A stretch of 64,000 bases of DNA. It comes from Anaerolineales bacterium. Its GTDB lineage: Bacteria; Chloroflexota; Anaerolineae; Anaerolineales; UBA4823. Of the stretch, positions 34,758 through 44,400 are shown piece by piece. Made by a program: the position numbers and the translations under genes. Numbering within the stretch: position 1 is the first letter of the stretch; each line of letters starts with the position of its first letter. The DNA lies in contig PQAL01000033.1 of NCBI GenBank assembly GCA_003105035.1, positions 141,613-205,612 on the forward strand, read 5' to 3'. A model generated the notes under the pieces. The model was not told the origin of the DNA. It saw only the letters and a list, made by a program, of their open reading frames with translations, and made no database searches.

Positions 34758-35675
34758 TTACTTGTTATTGACCCCCACTTCCAGTTGGCGGTGATACTTG
34801 AGCACACCCAGGTTGGCAAAGGCACCTTTGGCGAGGCTGCCGTCTTCGTAGATGGGGAAGGTCATATCCGAATCACGTAGCTGCTTGAGGGTTTGGGCCA
34901 GGCCAATGGTACCGAACTCCCGGGTGCGCGTGGTGTGGTCCAGGTCGATCATCTCGGTCAGGATAGTCTGGTTGGTGGAGGCTTCTTGTAAAATGCGCCC
35001 ATCCGGATCAATGATTGTTGATCGGCCACCACCCCAGGTGCCGACGCCATTGACACTGATGAAGTAGCACTGGTTAAATAAGGCATTTGCCCGGCACATG
35101 ACCAATTCCAGCTCACGGTCAGAGGTTGGAGTCAGCGTCGGCTGAAGGATAACTTCAGCGCCTTTCCAGATCAAGGTACGTGCCACCTCTGGGAACCACA
35201 TATCATAGCAGATGCACAGGCCAAATCGACCCACATCCGGGATATCGAAAACACAGAACTCATTTCCCGGTGTTACCCCGTTTTCATACGGCAACCACGG
35301 GAACATCTTGCGATATTTGCGGATGACCTCTCCTTGGGGTGAAATTACCAGGGCGGTGTTGTATAACTTATCACCATCCACCTCGTACATTGAACCTGGG
35401 ATCAGCCAGCGGTTCAGGCTACGTGCCAGGTCGCACAACTTTTCGGTAAGCGGGCCGGGGATGGTCTCAGAATTCTTTACCCGCCAGTCACGGTCCTGCG
35501 AGCTCACAAACTGGTCAAGACCGGGCACTACCAGCTCATGGAACATGATCAGCTGTACCCAAGGGAAAGATAGAGTCAGGTTGGTAGCAATTTCCTTCAT
35601 TTTATCCACAGTAGCCTGGGCATCAAACGCCACCACCTGCATTTGGACTCCAGCAATACCAAATAATCGGCTCAT
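34758..35675 (-). CDS. Nitrilase-superfamily carbon-nitrogen hydrolase
   Basis: A 305-aa cytosolic amidase-like enzyme. The Glu-Lys-Cys triad is present: Glu in MFHELVVPG near residue 45, Lys in IRKYRKMFPW near 120 and Cys in LCICYDMWFPE near 155. Length and motifs fit the aliphatic amidase/N-carbamoylase/beta-ureidopropionase branch, which splits C-N bonds of amides or carbamoyl compounds. It is last in a six-gene ABC importer operon, 4 bp after the ATPase gene, so it likely acts on the imported compound. I prefer the ATG at 35675 because the earlier one at 35690 overlaps the ribosome site GAGGAG and the end of the upstream gene. Substrate not determined. Confidence 0.9.
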   Translation of the reverse strand: MSRLFGIAGVQMQVVAFDAQATVDKMKEIATNLTLSFPWVQLIMFHELVVPGLDQFVSSQDRDWRVKNSETIPGPLTEKLCDLARSLNRWLIPGSMYEVDGDKLYNTALVISPQGEVIRKYRKMFPWLPYENGVTPGNEFCVFDIPDVGRFGLCICYDMWFPEVARTLIWKGAEVILQPTLTPTSDRELELVMCRANALFNQCYFISVNGVGTWGGGRSTIIDPDGRILQEASTNQTILTEMIDLDHTTRTREFGTIGLAQTLKQLRDSDMTFPIYEDGSLAKGAFANLGVLKYHRQLEVGVNNK

Positions 35676-35679
35676 AAAA

Positions 35680-36651
35680 TCACTCCTCATTCACCATATG
35701 GCAGGCGACTAACCTATTGGTTTTGACCTGCCTTAAAATCGGTTCATGCTCCCAGCAGATTGATTGGACCAATGGGCAACGCGTATGGAAACGGCATCCT
35801 GATGGCGGATTGATCGGGCTGGGGACATTGCCTTCAAGAATAGTAAGCTCGCGGGGATTATCTACATCGGGTAAGGGGATGGCACCAAACAAAGCTTGCG
35901 TATACGGGTGAAGCGGTAGTGCAAAAATGTCATCCGCTGGGGCAAGCTCCACCAGCTTTCCCAGATACATCACCCCGATGCGATCACTGATGTGCTGCAC
36001 GACGTTCAGATCATGCGAGATAAAAACGTACGTCAGGCCGTGTGACTTGCGCAGATCATCCAGCAGGTTGATTATCTGCGCCTGCACGGAGACGTCTAAG
36101 GCGGAGGTAGGCTCATCCAGCACGAGCAACCTGGGGTTTAGCGCCATGGCGCGCGCCACCGCCACGCGCTGGCATTGTCCACCCGAAAGCTCGTGGGGGA
36201 AGCGGTCAAGATGTTGGCGACCCAGGCCTACCTGTTCAAGCAGCTCAAGCACTCTGCCCCTGATCGCACTCTTCTCCACTTCCTTGTGGGTGACCAGCGG
36301 CTCAGCCACCACCTGCTCAATCTTCATGCGCGGGCTGAGTGAAGACAGGGGGTTTTGGAAGACAATCTGCATCTGTTGGCGCATCTGCCGCATCGCTTCA
36401 CCACTCAGGGTATTCAAATCCTTTCCATCAAACAATACCTGCCCGGACGTGGGCTGGATCAGCCTTAGTATGATGCGCCCCAGGGTCGTCTTGCCGCAGC
36501 CCGACTCTCCCACCAGACCGAAAACTTCCCCGTTCTCAACCGCAAGGTCCACGCCATCGACAGCATACACATAACGAATCTTACCGGTGAGCCAGCCGCC
36601 TGGCAGGCGAAAATATTTCTTGAGCAGGCGGACTTCCACCAGGGGCGTCAT
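35680..36651 (-). CDS. Peptide/nickel-type ABC importer ATPase (DppF/OppF-like)
   Basis: A 323-aa ATPase. Walker A is GESGCGKTT, the signature LSGGQCQRV and Walker B RLLVLDEPTSALD. The C-terminal oligopeptide-transporter extension has GCRFHTRCPLVQSICWE, with the Cys spacing seen in OppF/DppF that can bind a 4Fe-4S cluster. It is the second ATPase of the pair and overlaps its upstream partner by 4 bp. Together they power import of peptide-like or other organic solutes. It is followed by the nitrilase gene. Confidence 0.93.
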   Translation of the reverse strand: MTPLVEVRLLKKYFRLPGGWLTGKIRYVYAVDGVDLAVENGEVFGLVGESGCGKTTLGRIILRLIQPTSGQVLFDGKDLNTLSGEAMRQMRQQMQIVFQNPLSSLSPRMKIEQVVAEPLVTHKEVEKSAIRGRVLELLEQVGLGRQHLDRFPHELSGGQCQRVAVARAMALNPRLLVLDEPTSALDVSVQAQIINLLDDLRKSHGLTYVFISHDLNVVQHISDRIGVMYLGKLVELAPADDIFALPLHPYTQALFGAIPLPDVDNPRELTILEGNVPSPINPPSGCRFHTRCPLVQSICWEHEPILRQVKTNRLVACHMVNEE

Positions 36652-37637
36652 GCGCTTACCGCCTTTGGGTTTTCAGGATCCACCAGGAAGCAAGCACTGT
36701 TATGGCCTTCTGTGATTTGGTACAACGGGGGCACTTCCTGTGTGCAGCGTTCGAAGGCATACTGGCAACGCGGGGCAAACGGGCAACCGGGCAGGGCTCC
36801 GGGGTTGGAAGGCACCACACCAGGAATGACGGCCATCTTTCTCCCCCGGTCTCCAAGGCGGGGTACTGCTTCCATCAGCCCGCGTGAATAGGGGTGTTGC
36901 GGATTTTTGAATACCTGGTGTTTGGTACCAATCTCTACCACCCTTCCAGCATACAGGATCACCAATCGATCGACGGTTTGAGCCACCACCCCCAGGTTAT
37001 GCGTGATCAGGATGGCTGAAATATCGAACTGCTGTTGGAGCTCTTTCAGCAGCTTGAGTATCTGTGCCTGGATGGTCACATCCAGGGCTGTTGTGGGCTC
37101 ATCCGCGATAAGCAGCCTCGGCCGGCAGCTGAGGGCCATGGCAATCATCACCCGTTGCTGCTGCCCGCCAGATAGCTGGTGGGGGTAACTTTCAAGAATA
37201 CGCTGTACGTCGGGTAAGCCAACCGCCTGAAGCATGATCGAAGCATGGGCCTTTGCCCCGCTTTTTGAGAGCGGCGTATGGCGCCGGATGACGCGGATCA
37301 TCTGGTCGCCAATGGTAAACACAGGGTTAAGCGATGAGCTGGGGTCCTGGAAGATCATGGCTACCTGGCTACCACGCGCCTTCTCCATTTCAGCCTTGGG
37401 AAGCGTTAGCAGATCAGTGCCATCCAGCAGGATCTCCCCACGAGTGATGCGTGCTGAACGGGCCAGCAAGCGCAAGATGGTCAGCCCTGTGACGGTTTTA
37501 CCGCAGCCTGTCTCGCCTACCAAACCAAGTACCTCGCCTTTTTGCACATCGAAACTAATGCCGTTCAAGGCTTTCAAGTCACCCCGCGAGGTCTTGAACT
37601 CGAGGTACAGGTCGCGTACTTCCAGCAAGGTGCTCAT
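36648..37637 (-). CDS. Peptide/nickel-type ABC importer ATPase (DppD/OppD-like)
   Basis: A 329-aa ATPase with Walker [10 protein letters not shown], signature LSGGQQQRV, Walker [14 protein letters not shown] and the C-terminal extension [15 protein letters not shown]. It overlaps the permease gene upstream and the second ATPase gene downstream by 4 bp each, so subunits are produced together. The pair would form the two-ATPase motor of a family-5 importer. Confidence 0.93.
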   Translation of the reverse strand: MSTLLEVRDLYLEFKTSRGDLKALNGISFDVQKGEVLGLVGETGCGKTVTGLTILRLLARSARITRGEILLDGTDLLTLPKAEMEKARGSQVAMIFQDPSSSLNPVFTIGDQMIRVIRRHTPLSKSGAKAHASIMLQAVGLPDVQRILESYPHQLSGGQQQRVMIAMALSCRPRLLIADEPTTALDVTIQAQILKLLKELQQQFDISAILITHNLGVVAQTVDRLVILYAGRVVEIGTKHQVFKNPQHPYSRGLMEAVPRLGDRGRKMAVIPGVVPSNPGALPGCPFAPRCQYAFERCTQEVPPLYQITEGHNSACFLVDPENPKAVSA

Positions 37638-38527
37638 CGATACTGCCTCGGGTCGAAGATATCACGCAACGTATCGCCCAACAGGTTGAAGGCCAGTACG
37701 ACGACGAAAATCGCCAGGCCTGGGAAGGTTGAGATCCACCATTGTTCCAGGATGTAGGTACGACCTTCCGAGACCATCAGGCCCCAATCGGGCGAAGGAG
37801 GCTGCGTGCCTAAACCCAAAAACGCCAGACCGCCCATTGCCAGGATGACTGTTCCAAGGTCAACCGTGGCCTGGACGAGGATGGCGGAGATTGTGTTGGG
37901 TAGGATGTGGCGCAGGATGATGACTGAATCACGCACACCGATCGCTTGGGCTGCTTCCACAAAGTAGCGCTCTTTCAGGCTGATCGTGACGCCACGCACC
38001 AGTCGCGTATACCAGGGCCACCATGAAACGATCAGGGCAATAGCGGCGTTTTGCAGACCCCGGCCCAGGGCGGAGGCAATGGCCATGGCCAGCAGGAGGG
38101 ATGGGAAAGCCAGGAATAGATCGGTGATGCGCATGATCACTTCATCTACCCAGCCGCCTTTGTAACCGGCGATAGCTCCCAAGGGTGCTCCGATCAACAC
38201 CGCGAACAGCACCACACCGATGGGTACGATCAAGGCAGGGCGCGCCCCCACGATTACACGGCTGAGTACATCCCGGCCGAGTTTGTCACAACCGAATGGG
38301 TGCTCTATAGAAGGTGGGCACAGCGAAGTTGGCACATTGGTTTTCCCCGCACCTTGCCCAGGGTAAGGTGCCACCTGGTAGGCAAATATTCCAATCAGGA
38401 TAAAAACAATGATAACAATGGTGCTGATCAACGAAAGGGGGTCACGCAGGATGACATTCAGCACATGCCTGGAGGTGCGGGTGCTCTGGATTTCGGGCTC
38501 AACGGTTATTGCAGGTAAGGATGACAT
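37634..38527 (-). CDS. Peptide/nickel-type ABC importer permease (DppC/OppC-like)
   Basis: A 297-aa permease with six membrane helices and the OppC-type N-terminal segment FGCDKLGRDVLSRVIVGAR, followed by the EAA loop EAAQAIGVRDSVIILRHILPN contacting the ATPases. Residues near the end (LGLGTQPPSPDWGLMVSEG) match the conserved family tail. It starts 1 bp after the partner permease gene and overlaps the next gene by 4 bp. Confidence 0.93.
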   Translation of the reverse strand: MSSLPAITVEPEIQSTRTSRHVLNVILRDPLSLISTIVIIVFILIGIFAYQVAPYPGQGAGKTNVPTSLCPPSIEHPFGCDKLGRDVLSRVIVGARPALIVPIGVVLFAVLIGAPLGAIAGYKGGWVDEVIMRITDLFLAFPSLLLAMAIASALGRGLQNAAIALIVSWWPWYTRLVRGVTISLKERYFVEAAQAIGVRDSVIILRHILPNTISAILVQATVDLGTVILAMGGLAFLGLGTQPPSPDWGLMVSEGRTYILEQWWISTFPGLAIFVVVLAFNLLGDTLRDIFDPRQYR

Positions 38528-38528
38528 A

Positions 38529-39551
38529 TTATTTCAGAGAAACACGCGGGTCAATCCAGGCCTGGAGCAGATCAACTCCCAGGTTAATGAGCACATACAT
38601 GGTGGCCCCATACAGGGTGATGCCCATGATGGCGGGGTAATCGATATTCAGCAGGGAATGGACAGTGAATAAGCCCAATCCGGGCCAGTTAAATATAATT
38701 TCGACGAAGAAAGTACCGGTTAAGGCATAGGCGAAAGTCAGGCCAATGACGGTGAGCGAAGGACTGATCGCGTTCTTTAATGCGTATAGATATACGATCA
38801 CTGTCTCCCGGATGCCATAGGCGCGGGCGGTACGGATGTAATCCTGTTCCAGCACTTCGAGCATGGTGGCGCGCGTCATGCGGGCTACAAGGCCTGCTGG
38901 ATAGGCTGCCAGGGTGAGCGCTGGGAGAATTAGGTGAAAAACCACGTCCTTGAAAGCGATCCAGTTGCGCATCAGCAAAGCATCGATCAGAAGGAAATTC
39001 GTGACCGGGTCGATCGGATTGGTGAAGCGTAATTCATTACTGAACCTGCCTGCCAGGGGTAGCAGGTCCAGCCGACGGAAAAATAGTATTTGCAACAAGA
39101 GTCCCAGATAAAAAGCAGGCAGAGAAACGCCGATGATGGATACAGTGCGGACAAAAATATCGGTTGGTTTCCCCTGCCAGCGGGCGCTCAGTACACCCAT
39201 CGGCACGCCGATGAGCACAGCCAGCAGCATGCCGGTAAAAAGCAGTTCCAGGGTAGCGGGCAAGCGGGTTGTCAACTCTGTTAGAACCGGGCGCTTGGTG
39301 CTTATTGATGTCCCCATGTCACCATGCAACAGGTCACGCATGTAAATGTAGTACTGCTCTGGTAAAGACTTATCCAACCCTAATTGTGCAGTCACCCGGG
39401 CGATATCTTCGGCCCGCGCTTTAGGGCCGATGTACAACACCGCCGGGTTGGAGGGGATGACCCGCGCCAGCGCAAAGGTGATGATCGATACCCCGATCAG
39501 CACGAATATTGAAGTGATCAAGCGCCGGATGATGTATTCAAGTCTGCGCAT
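38529..39551 (-). CDS. Peptide/nickel-type ABC importer permease (DppB/OppB-like)
   Basis: A 340-aa permease with a first helix (residues 9-30), the OppB-type external segment DLLHGDMGTSISTKRPV and the EAA loop RTARAYGIRETVIVYLYALKN. Six helices in all. It lies 95 bp downstream of the binding-protein gene, with a stable hairpin in the gap, and 1 bp before the second permease. The two permeases form the membrane channel. Confidence 0.93.
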   Translation of the reverse strand: MRRLEYIIRRLITSIFVLIGVSIITFALARVIPSNPAVLYIGPKARAEDIARVTAQLGLDKSLPEQYYIYMRDLLHGDMGTSISTKRPVLTELTTRLPATLELLFTGMLLAVLIGVPMGVLSARWQGKPTDIFVRTVSIIGVSLPAFYLGLLLQILFFRRLDLLPLAGRFSNELRFTNPIDPVTNFLLIDALLMRNWIAFKDVVFHLILPALTLAAYPAGLVARMTRATMLEVLEQDYIRTARAYGIRETVIVYLYALKNAISPSLTVIGLTFAYALTGTFFVEIIFNWPGLGLFTVHSLLNIDYPAIMGITLYGATMYVLINLGVDLLQAWIDPRVSLK

Positions 39552-39605
39552 AAGGCTCCCAAATAAGGCGGGCCCGCAATGGATAAATGGTGTGTAAATG
39601 GGGTA

Positions 39606-39632
39606 GGGAGCGGGCTAGTTGATCCCGCTCCC
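39606..39632 (-). other. Stable hairpin between binding protein and permease genes
   Basis: GGGAGCGGG (39606-39614) and CCCGCTCCC (39624-39632) form a 9-bp GC stem with a 9-nt loop in the 95-bp gap after the binding-protein stop. On the transcribed (minus) strand no U-run follows, so it more likely protects the upstream mRNA or partly stops transcription, giving more binding protein than channel subunits. Confidence 0.65.
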
Positions 39633-39646
39633 CTTTTCTTGCCAAG

Positions 39647-41347
39647 TTATTGCGCCGGAGTCAACTGGTAGAACCAGAAGGGCGTGAAGGGATAGTTCAA
39701 GTTGTACTCGAAGCCGGCAATGTGATTAGGTATGACGTAGGCAGCCATGGTGTCAAAGAAGAATACACCTGGAGCCTTATCAACCAAGTAGTTCATCGCT
39801 GTGATGTAATCCTGCTGGGAGGCAGTAGGATCGGTCACTGTTTCACCAATAGCCTTGTCGAGCGTAGTATTGTATTCCGGGTCGTACCAGTACGACAGAT
39901 TGAAGGCGGTCACATTCAGGTGAGGGGCTGCCTCAGCGCCATAGAACATTGACCACAGGTTGTCTGAACCGGCATCGGAGTAGGTTGGCCAATAGAGCAG
40001 GAGGAACATGTCTTGGGCATTAGCCGGGTCAGCTTTGGCTTGCTCCCATTGCTGGCTGAACAGGATAGGCTCGATGGTGACATCGACACCGATTTGGGCG
40101 AAGGAATCCTTGATCAGCGGGGCGAACAGGGTTTCAGCAGGGTTTTCGGAGGCATGCGTTAGACGAATGGAGAAACCACCATCGGGGTAACCTGCCTGGG
40201 TCAGCAATTCCTTGGCTTTGTCCAGGTCATACGTGTATTGAGTCACCTGGTCAGACCACGGCCATACGCCCTCAGGGACGGGGCCTCGGCTTTGTGTGCC
40301 AAGCCCAGTCACAGCAATATCGATGATGTCCTGGTAGGGAATCGCATAAGAGAGCGCCTGTCGCACAAGTGGGTTATCCAACGGTGGTCGCAAGACGTTG
40401 AAGAAGCCAACGTAATTGAAGAATGACTTTTCGCGATACACCTTGTAATCCGGGTTACCATCGAAAGAGGTCAGGTTCTGGGTCGGAATGGTGCCTGCCA
40501 GGTCAACTTCACCACCCTCAAGCAGTTGCTGCTGAGTGGTGGCTTCTGGCACGATCTGCACCAGGACGATGTCATAATTGTTTGGCTGCCAGCCGCCCCA
40601 ATAGTTATCGAATTTCTTAAACACCACTTCCTGATCGGGGGTAAAGGAATCGAGCATATAGGGGCCAGTCCCAGCTTCCTTACCTGTCTCATAGTAGGCT
40701 CCATCGGCTGCCACGGCTTCCAGGGCTTTGGGGCTGATGATCCAGGCGCCGTAGAGTGAAGAGGCAATCAGGTCCATTGGTGCAGAATAGGACAGGTTGA
40801 AGACTACCGTATAGTCATCGGGTGTTTCGATGGTATCGAGGGGCAGCCAGATAAAGGAGGCACCACCATGATCCTTGGCAGCTTCGATGGACAGTTTGAC
40901 CGCATTGGCGGTCATCGGCTCACCATCATGGAAGGTGACGCCCTGGCGTAGATGGAAGGTCCATGTCAGGCCATCCGCGCTGGATTCCCAGCTCTCCGCC
41001 AGAAGGGGGGTGAAACGTTCAGCAGCGCTTGGAGGGTTGATGCGCAGGAGCTGCTCGTACATGTTTGCCATGTAAGCCGCTTCAGTAGAGAAGGACTTGA
41101 CCGGATCCCATGTGGTGAAGTTGGCTGTCAGGGCGATGCGCAGCACTGTGGGTGCCTTGGTGGGCTCTGGTTTGGGTACCTCCGTGGGAGGCACTTCCGT
41201 CGGGGGCACTTCGGTGGGTTTTACTTCAGCGGTGGGCGGGGTAACCGGTGCCTCAGTTGCAGCAGGGGTAGCCGTCTGCCCGCCACAAGCGGTCATCAAA
41301 AGCACAACCGCCAGCAAAATGAAAATGACCAAACGATTAGGTTTCAT
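39647..41347 (-). CDS. Extracellular solute-binding lipoprotein, family 5 (DppA/OppA-like)
   Basis: A 566-aa binding protein. Signal and lipobox LLMTACGG place Cys near residue 21; a linker with three PTEVP repeats follows. The domain begins near residue 75 (LRIALTANFTTWDPVKSF) and shows family-5 features: LAESWESSADGLTWTFHLRQ, GVTFHDGEPMTANAVKLS, GTGPYMLDSFTPDQEV and RQALSYAIPYQDI. Family members bind peptides, nickel, sugars or other organic compounds; I cannot say which. The ATG at 41347 has GAGAGGAG upstream. It is first in the operon and has a clear promoter at 41390-41418. Confidence 0.93.
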   Translation of the reverse strand: MKPNRLVIFILLAVVLLMTACGGQTATPAATEAPVTPPTAEVKPTEVPPTEVPPTEVPKPEPTKAPTVLRIALTANFTTWDPVKSFSTEAAYMANMYEQLLRINPPSAAERFTPLLAESWESSADGLTWTFHLRQGVTFHDGEPMTANAVKLSIEAAKDHGGASFIWLPLDTIETPDDYTVVFNLSYSAPMDLIASSLYGAWIISPKALEAVAADGAYYETGKEAGTGPYMLDSFTPDQEVVFKKFDNYWGGWQPNNYDIVLVQIVPEATTQQQLLEGGEVDLAGTIPTQNLTSFDGNPDYKVYREKSFFNYVGFFNVLRPPLDNPLVRQALSYAIPYQDIIDIAVTGLGTQSRGPVPEGVWPWSDQVTQYTYDLDKAKELLTQAGYPDGGFSIRLTHASENPAETLFAPLIKDSFAQIGVDVTIEPILFSQQWEQAKADPANAQDMFLLLYWPTYSDAGSDNLWSMFYGAEAAPHLNVTAFNLSYWYDPEYNTTLDKAIGETVTDPTASQQDYITAMNYLVDKAPGVFFFDTMAAYVIPNHIAGFEYNLNYPFTPFWFYQLTPAQ

Positions 41348-41389
41348 GACGATTCTCCTCTCTTTTATTTGAGATACTGTTAGAATACT

Positions 41390-41418
41390 ATCATATCCGG
41401 TTTGCAAAATCTTTGCAA
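41390..41418 (-). promoter_or_regulatory. Importer promoter overlapping two heptamer direct repeats
   Basis: On the minus strand, TTGCAA (41418-41413) and TATGAT (41395-41390) are 17 bp apart, and transcription would start about 36 nt before the binding-protein ATG. The heptamer TTGCAAA occurs twice here (41412-41418 and 41401-41407), with an 11-bp period. SARP-type regulators bind such helix-phased heptamers next to the -10 box. The divergent neighbouring regulator has a SARP-type domain, so this is a good candidate operator. It also sits 4 bp from that regulator's start codon. Confidence 0.6.
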
Positions 41419-41421
41419 TTT

Positions 41422-44400
41422 ATGAAGCCCTCCACGTTGCTTTCAACTAAATTTCTGCTGCCACGGCCAGGACGGGGCTATTTACCCAGGCCGCATCTCA
41501 TCCAATGGCTTAATAATCATCTGGATAGGCGCATGGTATTGATATCTGCCCCTGCAGGTTATGGAAAGTCCAGCTTATTGGCTGAGTTCCTGACGAGCAT
41601 TGATCTGCCTGCAGCCTGGTACCAGCTTGATCCCACTGATTCTGACCCATATATCTTTATGACCTATTTGATTGAGGCCATGCGGCGGATGCGGATGACC
41701 CACCTGCCGCGTGGCGCCATCCTTGGCCAGAATGCCGAGGCGTTGCTTGAAAACCCGCAGTCCATCAGCGAGCCACTGCAGGTGATGACCGTCTTGATCA
41801 ACGAGTTGAGCGAGCAGTTGAATCAACCCTGCTTGGTTGTGATGGATGATTATCATTACATCACGTCTCTGGTCGTCCACCAGCTGGTGGATTATCTGCT
41901 TGAGAATGCACCACCAGTTTTTCACCTGGTGCTTTCAACGCGCATTGACCCACCGCTTTCGCTGGCTCGCCTGCGCGCACGTGGCAACCTGGCAGAGCTG
42001 CGCTTGAATGACCTGCGCTTTAGGGAAGATGAGATTAGTGAACTTTTACAAATGGATGTGCCGGGCTTGTCAACAGAAAGCCTCAACATGCTGAATGAAA
42101 AAACTGAGGGATGGGCTGCAGCTTTACAAATCGTACGCTCATCCCTGGCTGGCTGTGATTCGGCAGGGGCATCGGAAGTGATTTCGAGCCTGAGTGGTTC
42201 GCAAAGGTTCGTTTTTGAATATCTCACCGATGAGGTCTTTCGACGCCAGCCGGAGTCTACCCAGCAGTTTTTGTTGCATACAGCCGTACTGGCTCAGATG
42301 GATCAGCCGGCCTGTAATGCACTGACAGGGATGAGTGATGCCCAGGAAATGCTGGAAAAACTGGAGGAACAGAACATCTTCGTCACCAGCCTGGATGTCC
42401 ACAGGCAATGGTATCGTTACCACTATCTGTTCCGTGAATTTTTGCTCAGCAAATTGCGTCGTGAACAGGTTGAGCTATTAAAAAAGCTTGAAGGTGAGGC
42501 TGGACGTTACTATGAAGCTCTCTCCGAATGGGACACAGCCTTTCAGCATTATCTCCAGGCAGATGAGCCTGAATCGGCTTCACGCTGTGCGTGTAGTTTT
42601 GCTGCAAACTATGTCGAGAGAGGCCGCGTGGAAGCCTTACACCGCTACCTTTCCAGCCTACCACCCGATGTTATCAACCGCTACCCGGAGCTTTTACTTC
42701 AGCTTGGGAATGTATACTGGCGCATGGGTAAGTCGGGGTTAGCAGTGGCTGCCTATGAGAAAGCTCAGACTGCGTATCTTTCGGAATCAAATGCCTCGGG
42801 GGTCAGCCGGGCGCTCACTTGCCTGGCTGAGGTCGATAGGTCTCAGGGGAATTACCAAAAAGCTGAAGGGTTGGCTTCAGAGGCCTTACATGCTGCACCT
42901 GCCAATGACCATGCTTGCAAGGCAGAAGCACTGATCGCTTTGGCTAAAAGCACGGGCTTCCTCACGGGTATGGATCGCGGCCGATCACTGGCTGAGCAGG
43001 CAGTCAGTGAATCGCGTCTTGCAATGGGAAGCTTATCCCCTTTGGCTATGGCTGGCTTCCTCCAGTCGCTTGGGCAAATCTGCTGGTGGGCAGGTGACCC
43101 GCAGGCTGCGGTGGAGCACGCACGGGAAGCCCTACGCCTAGCACCGGATGAGCTTTCTCCCATGGCCGCCCAGGCGTATATATTGCTGGTCAGCCCCTAT
43201 CTTTACTGGCGTGATTTCCAAAATGCCCTGCATTATGCTGAGCGGGGCTTGGGCATCGCTCAAACCCTCCACCTGACGGAGCTTCTCCCTGCGGCTTACA
43301 CCGCTCTGGGTAATGTGCTTACCCGCCTGGGAGAAATGGCGAGGGCAGAATCAGCCCTCAAACAATCCTTGGAGCTGGCCAGCCAGTTGGGCACAGCTTC
43401 GTATGAACGGATGCTGGCTACGGGTTATCTGGCACTAAACCTGTGTAGCCAGGGCCGTGTGGATGAAGCCTGGCAGCTTGCTGAAGGTGCCCTGTGGGTT
43501 TACAGGGGTCATCCGGACGCGTATGAAGTGTACGTCTGCCGCAGTGTGCTGGCAGATACGGCCCTGGACAAAGGCATGTTAGCAAGGGCAGAGCAGCTCT
43601 ATCTTGAGCTGGTGGAAGTGGGAGAGCGCAGGCAATTCCGCATCCCTCTTGCCCTGGTGTACCTCGGATTAGCTTACATCCACCTGGTTAGTGGACGCAA
43701 GGAGACGGGCATCGAGCACGCTAACCACGCTTTACGCTTGATCGAACCAACCGGGGCATTTCAGTTGTTCATCGACCAGGGAGAACGCTCGCGGGTTGTC
43801 TGTAATGCTTTGATGGAAGCTGGCTGCCGTACTCCCTTTATCGAGCGTGTGCTTGAGAATTTACCATCAACACACCGCAGGGGAGTGATCACTTTTAGCG
43901 ATCATTCTGCCATTATGGTACATTGCCTGGGAAGTTTTCGGGTATACCGGGGAGGTGAGGAGCTCACCCATGAACACTGGGTATCGGCCAAGGCGCGCGA
44001 CCTTTTGGCTTATTTCGTCACTTATCGCACCGAGCATATTCCTGCAGAGCAAGCTTTTGAAGCCATCTGGTCTGAAAAGCCCGGACGTAGCCTGACGGCT
44101 TTCCACACGGCACTGTCACGCTTACGAAGCGCTTTAAAGGGGCGGGACCCTGCACCGCGTTTTATCCTGGTTGAAGCAGGTGAGTATCACCTGGACATCG
44201 CCCGTTTTAGCATCGACGTGGAAGAGTTCGCAGCAGCCATGGCTAACGCCCGGGCAGCAACAGAAGATGAAGCCCTCGCTCACTGGCTGGAACAGGCGAT
44301 CAACCTGTACCAGGGAGAATATTTACAAAACCTTTATTATGATTGGCTTCTCCACGAACGCAGGCGGCTAGCTCAAGAATATCTGGGGATACTCAGGCAG

